From the NCBI GenBank assembly GCA_035390965.1, contig DAOPKE010000081.1, positions 1-12,237 of the forward strand: a DNA stretch of 12,237 nucleotides. The letters run 5' to 3'. The notes under the pieces are model-generated. The model ran no database searches, was not told where the DNA came from, and saw only the letters and a list, made by a program, of their open reading frames with translations. The DNA comes from GWF2-43-63 sp035390965 (GTDB taxonomy: Bacteria > Bacteroidota > Bacteroidia > Bacteroidales > DTU049). The stretch's first letter is position 1, and every line of letters begins with the position of its first letter. The translations under genes were made by a program, and so were the position numbers. Below, piece by piece: positions 1-5,188 of the stretch.

Positions 1-315
1 GGCGGACATTTCAGCGTGTCGGATGTTGTGCTCTCCGGGCCGCTGCCGGAGCCGATTCTGAAAGCTGCTGAATTATATGCTGGTTGCGTTGCCGGAGCAA
101 GTCTGAAATCAGATTATCTGAAAATGCTCAAAGATGCTGACTTTGTTAATATCAGAGTCGATAAGGAAAAAGTGATTGAACTGAGCAATGATCTTTTGAA
201 AAATTACATGAACGACGCTGAGATTTCTGAATTTCGTACTTCGGGATCAAAGGTTTTAAGCATCAATGTCTATGGTGAAAAACGTAAAAGCATTTGCTGT
301 TGCTGCGGTTGTTAA
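1..315 (+). CDS. arsM: Arsenite S-adenosylmethionine methyltransferase, C-terminal part (5' end outside window)
   Basis: The reading frame is open from base 1 and continues upstream, so only about the last 104 residues are present. The visible part begins GGHFSVSDVV and continues with LPEPILKAAELYAGCVAGA, which matches the region after the methyltransferase fold in ArsM proteins, including the conserved Cys in the YAGCVAGA segment that belongs to the arsenic-binding thiolates. ArsM transfers methyl groups from SAM to As(III) in the cytoplasm. The protein ends in a poly-cysteine tail, SICCCCGC; terminal Cys pairs are common in this family and are thought to help bind As(III), but four adjacent Cys is rich. 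A GTG at 16 is an internal codon, not a start. The ACR3 efflux gene downstream on the same strand supports an arsenic operon. The catalytic SAM-binding domain is not visible, so the call rests on C-terminal similarity and context. Confidence 0.85.
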   Translation, partial: GGHFSVSDVVLSGPLPEPILKAAELYAGCVAGASLKSDYLKMLKDADFVNIRVDKEKVIELSNDLLKNYMNDAEISEFRTSGSKVLSINVYGEKRKSICCCCGC

Positions 316-349
316 TTTGAAAATTCGATGATTTGAAAATTTGAAAATT
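315..349 (+). repeat. Left flank: three direct copies of ATTTGAAAATT
   Basis: The 11-base word ATTTGAAAATT occurs at 315-325, 331-341 and 339-349, the last two overlapping. The first copy starts on the last base of the arsM stop codon. The same word occurs inverted (AATTTTCAAAT) on the other side of the small gene at 732-742 and 776-786. This gives the small gene inverted terminal clusters. No transposase is present, so calling it the edge of a mobile cassette is inference. Confidence 0.7.
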
Positions 350-367
350 AAGCTAAACACTATAATT

Positions 368-730
368 ATGAGAAACGACAAGGATAATTTGATAGTCAGC
401 AAAGTTGTTGATTTTGGATCTCAGATTCTGGATCTGTCGCAAAAAATGGAAGACAAGCGTCAATACGTAATCGCGCGCCAGATATGCAAGTCTGGCACCT
501 CAATTGGCGCCAACGTTTGGGAAGCACAGAATGCTGAGAGTGTGGCTGATTTTATTCACAAATTGAAAATAGCTGCAAAGGAAGCTGATGAAACCGCCTA
601 CTGGTTTGCAATCTGTAAAAGAAATCCCAAGTATGAGTATAACGACGAGTTGAAAGAAGATTTACTTGAAATCAGTAAAATGCTTTCAAAAATTATTGCT
701 TCATCCAAACGCAGGCTAAATGGACAATAG
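368..730 (+). CDS. Four-helix-bundle protein of the 23S rRNA intervening-sequence (S23) family
   Basis: The 120-residue product carries the family signature: ARQICKSGTSIGANVWEAQ at about residues 36-54, then DFIHKLKIAAKEADETAYWF at about 61-80. These match the RSGTSIGAN...EA...S..DF..KL.IA.KEA.ET.YW pattern. Members fold as a pentameric four-helix bundle related to the Avd accessory protein of diversity-generating retroelements; their cellular role is not established. No reverse transcriptase or variable repeat is seen here, so a retroelement role is not supported. The ATG at 368 is preferred over a TTG at 341, which lies inside the flanking repeat and would add ten residues outside the usual start. 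The gene sits between arsM and acr3 on the same strand, has no TAnnTTTG box of its own, and is bounded by inverted repeat clusters, so it is probably a passenger in the ars operon. Confidence 0.88.
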   Translation: MRNDKDNLIVSKVVDFGSQILDLSQKMEDKRQYVIARQICKSGTSIGANVWEAQNAESVADFIHKLKIAAKEADETAYWFAICKRNPKYEYNDELKEDLLEISKMLSKIIASSKRRLNGQ

Positions 731-787
731 AAATTTTCAAATCAAGGAAAGATCTTTCAAATTAGCACACTTTCAAATTTTCAAATT
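731..787 (+). repeat. Right flank: inverted copies of the left-flank word
   Basis: AATTTTCAAAT, the reverse complement of the left-flank word, is found at 732-742 and 776-786, with a partial copy (TTTCAAATTA) near 755-764. The 16 bases at 331-346 are matched exactly, inverted, by 771-786, and the 13 bases at 330-342 by 731-743. The two flanks could pair over the small gene in RNA or single-stranded DNA. The cluster ends nine bases before the acr3 start. Confidence 0.68.
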
Positions 788-796
788 CTTGCACGC

Positions 797-1873
797 ATGA
801 AAACAAGACTAAAATTTCTCGACAGATTTCTCACATTATGGATCTTTCTCGCAATGGCCATTGGTGTCCTATCCGGATATTTCTTTCCTGAAGTTGCTGA
901 TTTCTGGGAATCATTGAAATCGTCGCCGGAAAGCACCACTAATATCCCGCTGGCAATAGGCCTTATTCTCATGATGTATCCACCGCTGGCAAAAGTAAAA
1001 TACGAAGAGCTCGGCGATGTGTTCCGCAATGTGAAAGTGTTATCGCTTTCTCTTGTTCAGAACTGGGTCATCGGGCCCTTGCTTATGTTTGCGCTCGCTA
1101 TTGTTTTTATTAAAATTTTTCCAGGCGAAGACTATTCGAACCTGCCTTATATGTACGGTATCATTATGATTGGTCTCGCACGTTGTATCGCCATGGTCAT
1201 TGTTTGGAACGATCTTGCAAAGGGCGATACGCAATATGCCGCCGGACTTGTTGCATTCAACAGTATTTTTCAGGTGTTGTTTTTTTCTGTTTATGCCTAT
1301 TTCTTTATCGCTGTCATGCCGGGCTGGTTCGGTGTTCCAACCAACAGCGTGGTTGAAAATATCACCATGGGACAAATTGCCGAAAGCGTATTCATCTATC
1401 TCGGCATACCCTTTATATCCGGCTTCCTGACCCGTTTTATACTGATACGCGTCAAAGACAAAACCTGGTATCATACGAAATTTATTCCGGTGATTAGCCC
1501 GCTGACTCTCATTGCGCTGCTGTTTACAATCATGGTCATGTTCTCACTTAAAGGCGAATACATTGTAAAAATTCCGATGGATGTGGTTTTGATTGCAGTG
1601 CCACTGCTGATTTATTTTGTGATTATGTTTGTGGGTTCATTCTGGATGAGTAAAAGGATTGGTGCGACTTACAGACAATCGGTCACATTGTCTTTTACGG
1701 CAGCCAGCAACAATTTCGAGCTTGCGATTGCCGTTGCCATTGCTATTTTCGGGATGAATTCAGGCGAAGCTTTTGCAGCTGTCATCGGCCCGCTGGTTGA
1801 AGTTCCGGTCATGATTGCACTGGTGAATCTGGCGTTCTGGTATCGGAAAAAATGGTTCGGCATACAGGCTTAA
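797..1873 (+). CDS. acr3: ACR3-family arsenite efflux permease
   Basis: This 358-residue, very hydrophobic protein has about ten predicted membrane helices and is the usual length for a bacterial ACR3. It carries the family hallmarks: GLARCIAMVIVWNDLA, with the essential Cys at residue 130, and SNNFELAIAVAIAIFG, with a conserved membrane Glu at residue 308. Equivalent Cys and Glu residues are needed for As(III) transport in characterised ACR3 proteins. It exports arsenite across the inner membrane, driven by the proton gradient. The ATG at 797 follows the repeat flank and directly precedes the charged stretch KTRLKFLDR and the first helix. No promoter-like box is seen just upstream, so it is probably cotranscribed with arsM. 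The pairing of methylation and efflux genes is typical of ars operons. Confidence 0.95.
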   Translation: MKTRLKFLDRFLTLWIFLAMAIGVLSGYFFPEVADFWESLKSSPESTTNIPLAIGLILMMYPPLAKVKYEELGDVFRNVKVLSLSLVQNWVIGPLLMFALAIVFIKIFPGEDYSNLPYMYGIIMIGLARCIAMVIVWNDLAKGDTQYAAGLVAFNSIFQVLFFSVYAYFFIAVMPGWFGVPTNSVVENITMGQIAESVFIYLGIPFISGFLTRFILIRVKDKTWYHTKFIPVISPLTLIALLFTIMVMFSLKGEYIVKIPMDVVLIAVPLLIYFVIMFVGSFWMSKRIGATYRQSVTLSFTAASNNFELAIAVAIAIFGMNSGEAFAAVIGPLVEVPVMIALVNLAFWYRKKWFGIQA

Positions 1874-1917
1874 AGTTTTGCGTTGAGCCCTTCCCGACAT
1901 TTTTGCGTCAGCTTTAG

Positions 1918-1941
1918 TCACTCTGAGCGGAGTCGAAGAGT
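1918..1941. repeat. Dispersed-repeat-like sequence (GAGCGGAGTCGAAG core)
   Basis: The spacer after acr3 contains TCACTCTGAGCGG followed by AGTCGAAGAGT. Sequences with a GAGCGGAGTCGAAG or GAGCGTAGTCGAAG core recur in intergenic regions of many Bacteroidota genomes; that statement is from general recollection. The ends ACTCT (1920-1924) and AGAGT (1937-1941) are inverted. Only one copy is in this window, so dispersal cannot be shown here. Confidence 0.45.
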
Positions 1942-1945
1942 TGAC

Positions 1946-1970
1946 AACAGACATGTTGTCTGTTATTTTA
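1946..1970. terminator. Possible terminator hairpin between convergent genes
   Basis: AACAGACA (1946-1953), a three-base loop TGT and TGTCTGTT (1957-1964) form a perfect 8-bp hairpin, followed by ATTTTA on the + strand. It lies between acr3 (+) and the M1 peptidase gene (minus), where a bidirectional terminator would fit. The stem is AT-rich and the T-run short, so its strength is doubtful. Confidence 0.4.
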
Positions 1971-2039
1971 TCTGACCAGCAAAGAAGACGTCGGGATTTG
2001 CATTGAGCTTTGAGCGTTGTGCTCTGCGCGATAAGCGAA

Positions 2040-3932
2040 TCATTTCACCAGATACACATTATCATCCGGATTGGCATCAGGAATGGTTTCGCTGCCAAGA
2101 ACAATTTTTGTAAACGGTTCCTTTGATTCAAAAACCAGCACGGTTTCATTCTGACCACCTTGCCATTTGCTTGCTGACGCAGAAATGGTTCCCACAGCTT
2201 TTTTATATGAATAAAAGGTCAGTGATATTGGAAGCGGCAATTGGCCTTTGTTTTCAACTACTACTGTATATTTGTTTCCTGATTTTGTCAAACTTTTTAT
2301 TGCAAGATCCGGAATCCCGCCGGTCTGATAATACCAAGCCATCCAGTACCAGTTCAGGTCGCGCTTTGATACATTGCTGAATGTATTGAAGAAATCAAGC
2401 GCTGTCGGGTGTTTGTATTTCCAGCGGTCGATGAAAGTTAGCAGACATGTTTTGAAAAGTTCAGGCCCAAGCTCCATTTCAAGCATTCGTAATGCTTGTT
2501 CTCCTTTTGCGTAGTTCAGATAAAAATAAATGCCCGGATCAAGATAATGCGTTGGCGTAATAAGTGCCACTTCGTCCTGAATGCCGGCATAGTGCGCAAA
2601 GGCGCTGGTATTGTATGCTCCGATGTTAAGTTCCGTCGCAATTTCGTGCTGACTGTTTTCAGGAATGAACACAGTCAGTCCTTCATCCATCCAGCCACAA
2701 ACTGTTTCGTTGGTGCCAACCAGAAACGGGAAATACGCGTGCGTAATTTCATGCGAATTGGCATACACAGTCATCCCGAAATCCTCATCAGGACCAACAT
2801 TGGTGATCATCGGATATTCCATTCCAAAGTCGCCGGCATACACCGTCAGATATGGAAAAGGGTAGGGAATGCCTGGCATTTCTTCTGACAACGACCGGAT
2901 TGTTTCGCGCGATATCGAAATTACACTGTCAAAATTCACTGCCGATTTATTGTAGGCAGTTTCCACCACCGTGCGTCTGCCACTGCTTTTGTCTACTACA
3001 ACGCTTGTAACATCCCACAGATAATGATCGCTGATTCCAAAAGCAAAATCACTCACATTCGTCGCCTTGTATTTCCATGTGAGATTTTGCGTTGTGATTT
3101 TTTTATTCAGAATATCTTCTTCTGTAATTACATGATGAATTTCGTTGGATGTACATGCTTCTGTATATCGGCTGTAAATGGGCGCTTGAAGCACGTCTTT
3201 CAGATTCTGTGGATCACCTGTAGCCCACACCACAAACTGATCGGGAACGGTTATTTCGACTTCGAAATTGCTGAAATCGCTGTAGAATTCTGCCATTCCG
3301 TTATATGACCTCGTGTCCCAGCGATTGATGTCGTCGTACACCGCAATCTGCGGATACCACTGGCCGACAAACATGCTTGTGCTGTCAATAGTACCCATGC
3401 GGATTAGCGTGTGTTGCGGAAAATCAAAATTCCATTCGATCTGAAGTTCTGTTTTGCTATGCGGCGCCATTTTTTTTGAAAGAATCAAATACATCAGCGT
3501 TCCATCGCGCATCAGCTGCCGGCTGTTTTCGCTTACATCAACTATATCGTTGTTCACTTTCAGCGATGTGATGCGCACGCCGTCGTGTATATCGGCCGGA
3601 TGTACAGGAACTATCGAATTGCGGTTTATGCCTTTTTTAAATACATCCTGATATAATCTGATGACAATTGTTTTCAATGAATCGGGACTGTTGTTTGAAT
3701 ATACAATGCGTTCGCGGCCGCTTATTACCTTGTTATTCACATCTACTGTTACTTGTATAAAATAGTCTGACGAATTTTGCCAGTAGTTTTCACCAGGTGT
3801 TCCATCGTGGTTCCGGGTGCCTTTTTCGTATGCCAGTGATTCGTTTGTTGAAATAGTGGGATGCTGCGCCAGTGAATTAAACGAGAAGTGTATCAGTAGC
3901 AGGGTGATGCAAAAAGCAGTAAGGGTTTTCAT
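2040..3932 (-). CDS. Secreted M1-family zinc metallopeptidase (aminopeptidase-like)
   Basis: The 630-residue product starts with a signal peptide (MKTLTAFCITLLLIHFSFNS, probable cut near LAQ at 21-23), so it acts in the periplasm or outside the cell. The zinc site is HEITH at 394-398 with the third ligand Glu417 in WMDEG, giving the exact HEXXH-X18-E spacing of the M1 family. GMEYP at 370-374 replaces the classical GxMEN exopeptidase motif, a variant I recall from Bacteroidota M1 proteins. YAKG at 474-477 supplies the expected catalytic Tyr. The N-terminal part (about 50-330) looks like the M1 beta-sheet domain; residues after about 545 form a short beta-rich tail instead of a long helical domain. 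It probably trims N-terminal residues from peptides, but the altered GxMEN makes substrate choice uncertain. It is transcribed alone, convergent with acr3 and divergent from the next gene. Confidence 0.93.
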   Translation of the reverse strand: MKTLTAFCITLLLIHFSFNSLAQHPTISTNESLAYEKGTRNHDGTPGENYWQNSSDYFIQVTVDVNNKVISGRERIVYSNNSPDSLKTIVIRLYQDVFKKGINRNSIVPVHPADIHDGVRITSLKVNNDIVDVSENSRQLMRDGTLMYLILSKKMAPHSKTELQIEWNFDFPQHTLIRMGTIDSTSMFVGQWYPQIAVYDDINRWDTRSYNGMAEFYSDFSNFEVEITVPDQFVVWATGDPQNLKDVLQAPIYSRYTEACTSNEIHHVITEEDILNKKITTQNLTWKYKATNVSDFAFGISDHYLWDVTSVVVDKSSGRRTVVETAYNKSAVNFDSVISISRETIRSLSEEMPGIPYPFPYLTVYAGDFGMEYPMITNVGPDEDFGMTVYANSHEITHAYFPFLVGTNETVCGWMDEGLTVFIPENSQHEIATELNIGAYNTSAFAHYAGIQDEVALITPTHYLDPGIYFYLNYAKGEQALRMLEMELGPELFKTCLLTFIDRWKYKHPTALDFFNTFSNVSKRDLNWYWMAWYYQTGGIPDLAIKSLTKSGNKYTVVVENKGQLPLPISLTFYSYKKAVGTISASASKWQGGQNETVLVFESKEPFTKIVLGSETIPDANPDDNVYLVK

Positions 3933-3961
3933 GTGATGTGGATTTTTTTAATTAAATCAGC

Positions 3962-3969
3962 CAAAAGTA
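3962..3969 (-). promoter_or_regulatory. Bacteroidota -7 box (TACTTTTG) of the M1 peptidase gene
   Basis: On the minus strand the sequence reads TACTTTTG, a match to the TAnnTTTG -7 consensus of the Bacteroidota primary sigma factor, ending 29 bases before the ATG. No TTG or TTTG at the usual -33 distance was found, so this is a half-supported promoter. Confidence 0.5.
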
Positions 3970-4267
3970 AAAATTCATCAATTGACACACATATATTTTC
4001 TACCATTACCCCTTTTTATCGGATAAACGCCGCGAACATTTCTTTGTTGTTCTTTCTTGTTTGCTGCCATGCTGACGAGGATATATCCGAAAGCTGCCAG
4101 GGAAAGTGTCTGGAGAAAGGACTCTGCCTGCATGTCGCTGCAATCAACTGAATTTATGATTTGCAGGATTATTCAATAAATTATTTTCGACTCTTGAAAT
4201 GAGTTTTTTTTAATGCGTTGGCTCTGAATTTTTCCGGCATGATTTTTATTGTGCGCGTGAAATTTTT
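3970..4267. other. Gene-free spacer with local RNA-like structure
   Basis: This stretch separates two divergent genes. A frame open from 3933 to 4151 begins at a GTG against the M1 gene start and has no recognisable domain. A 36-codon frame from the ATG at 4069 to 4179 has no promoter or similarity that I can see. I call neither a gene. The AT content drops between about 4060 and 4140. That part holds a hammerhead-ribozyme-like core (4072-4092), a repeated GCTGCC on both sides of it (4063-4068 and 4093-4098), and then a hairpin at 4138-4166. An undetected small RNA is possible but unproven. Confidence 0.4.
4138..4166 (+). other. Hairpin in the divergent spacer
   Basis: CTGCAATCA (4138-4146) pairs with TGATTTGCAG (4157-4166) in nine base pairs with one bulged T and a ten-base loop. 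No T-run follows, so it does not look like an intrinsic terminator. It could be the 3' part of a structured RNA or a fortuitous inverted repeat. Confidence 0.35.
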
Positions 4268-4275
4268 TATCTTTG
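4268..4275 (+). promoter_or_regulatory. Bacteroidota -7 box (TATCTTTG)
   Basis: TATCTTTG matches TAnnTTTG exactly and ends 14 bases before the ATG at 4290. A TTG at 4249-4251, sixteen bases upstream, could be a slightly close -33 element. The position implies a very short leader and supports the start at 4290, because the upstream in-frame start at 4218 would place this box inside the coding region. Confidence 0.6.
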
Positions 4276-4289
4276 AAAAAAAACCACCT

Positions 4290-5012
4290 ATGAAAACAAA
4301 TCTTTTTCTTGTCGTCGTATTTTTGATAATTGCTCCGTCGGTAGTTTTCGGGCAGATTCCTGCATTTCCTGAAAAATCGAGAGAGGCCGTCATGCATTTT
4401 ATTGATGAAATGAACGCCCGGCAATCTGCTTTGTATGATCAGATTAATGCCTTTAATAAAGAAAATGATGCGGTCGGAGAGCAAATCGATCCTTCGAAAA
4501 TGACTGCAGCATATGGTATGACTCAAGATGTAAATGCGCTGATGGAACGGCAGCAACGTTCGCTGGATAATCAGGAAATGAATGAAAAGCTTGCGCAAAG
4601 AACTATGGAGTACGAATCACAGTGGAAAAAACTGGTTGATAGTTTGTCGGCAGAAATGGCAGTTTTTAATGTCCTTTATACGGAATGGGCTGACAACTGT
4701 TTGGGCATTCCTTCTTCCAACTGTAATGCTTGTGAAGCAAAAAAGAATCAAAAAGGAGATGAAATTCTTATGCGCTATTTTTTTGGTAGCAATGCAATAC
4801 TTATCGGCTGGCTAAATACTTATGTGGGGGATGTGCCTGTGCATTCGAAGCAAGTGATGATTGAAGCAATGAGTATTCAGGAAGAAACACTGGGTTTCAA
4901 GTTCCCTCACTCAGCCGATCTGGCCGCACTCGAAGAGCAGAAAGCCATTATTGATGCAATTCTTAAAGTTTTTGAAGAAATAGATCTGAAGCTCTTTCCG
5001 GGCGCCAATTGA
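4290..5012 (+). CDS. Secreted protein of unknown function with a CX7CX2C motif
   Basis: I do not recognise this 240-residue protein. It has a clear signal peptide (KTNLFLVVVFLIIAPSVVFG), with probable cleavage before Gln22 (FGQ, a common Bacteroidota cleavage context). The mature part is mostly helical and rich in Glu, Gln, Met and Lys. Residues 76-126 (DVNALMERQQRS..., EMNEKLAQRTMEYESQWKKL) look like amphipathic or coiled-coil helices. Three cysteines form CX7CX2C at C137, C145 and C148, which could hold a metal or a disulfide in the periplasm. A further hydrophobic stretch (NAILIGWLNTYVG, 168-180) is too short and mixed for a convincing membrane helix. The start at 4290 is chosen because it opens the signal peptide and lies just after a TAnnTTTG box. 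It appears to be a single-gene unit. Confidence 0.75.
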   Translation: MKTNLFLVVVFLIIAPSVVFGQIPAFPEKSREAVMHFIDEMNARQSALYDQINAFNKENDAVGEQIDPSKMTAAYGMTQDVNALMERQQRSLDNQEMNEKLAQRTMEYESQWKKLVDSLSAEMAVFNVLYTEWADNCLGIPSSNCNACEAKKNQKGDEILMRYFFGSNAILIGWLNTYVGDVPVHSKQVMIEAMSIQEETLGFKFPHSADLAALEEQKAIIDAILKVFEEIDLKLFPGAN

Positions 5013-5050
5013 TAATTGTTCCACCGGCGCGCGTGCCCACACATTTTTTT
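5000..5050 (+). terminator. Weak candidate terminator after the secreted-protein gene
   Basis: GGGCGC (5000-5005) can pair with GTGCCC (5033-5038) through one G-T pair, enclosing a small CAATT/AATTG hairpin (5006-5018). Seven T follow at 5044-5050 after a five-base gap. The stem starts inside the last codons. The geometry is imperfect, so this is only a candidate. Confidence 0.3.
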
Positions 5051-5061
5051 AGCCTTTTGAT

Positions 5062-5109
5062 AAAGCAGTCCATGCTTTCTACCAAAGCCACTCCGGACTG
5101 TTTGGTAGA
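5062..5109 (+). repeat. Two adjacent inverted repeats with complementary loops
   Basis: Hairpin 1: AAAGCA (5062-5067), loop GTCCA, TGCTTT (5073-5078). Hairpin 2: TCTACCAAA (5078-5086), 14-base loop, TTTGGTAGA (5101-5109), perfect over nine pairs and sharing base 5078 with hairpin 1. GTCC in loop 1 (5068-5071) is complementary to GGAC in loop 2 (5095-5098). No T-run follows. The element lies about 50 bases upstream of the barrel-gene promoter and could be an operator region, a structured 3' end of the preceding transcript, or a remnant of a repeat element. Confidence 0.5.
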
Positions 5110-5147
5110 TAAAATATTCGTATAAGTATAGAATATTATACAATAAT

Positions 5148-5166
5148 TTACAATTTTGTAAGTTTG
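5148..5166 (+). promoter_or_regulatory. -7 box overlapped by a 14-bp inverted repeat, upstream of the barrel gene
   Basis: TAAGTTTG (5159-5166) matches the TAnnTTTG -7 consensus and ends 22 bases before the ATG at 5189. It favours that ATG over the one at 5168, which would lie about at the transcription start. TTACAA (5148-5153), spacer TT and TTGTAA (5156-5161) form a perfect inverted repeat covering the first bases of the box, where a repressor would block initiation. No -33 TTG is seen at the normal distance, which would fit a promoter needing an activator. Confidence 0.5.
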
Positions 5167-5188
5167 TATGATATTAAACTCCACTGAA

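Noticed and set aside
16..315. Short gene starting at the GTG at 16
   Set aside because: The same frame is open to base 1 with ArsM-like residues before it, so the GTG is internal to a truncated arsM.
368..730. Diversity-generating retroelement accessory (Avd) or 23S rRNA intervening sequence
   Set aside because: The protein family is related, but there is no reverse transcriptase, template/variable repeat pair or rRNA in the window.
1040..1474. 144-codon minus-strand frame inside acr3
   Set aside because: It is antisense to a well-supported membrane protein gene and has no recognisable domain.
3933..4151. 72-codon frame in the divergent spacer with several Cys codons
   Set aside because: It starts at a GTG touching the M1 gene, has no promoter box and no recognisable domain, and its end overlaps a hairpin.
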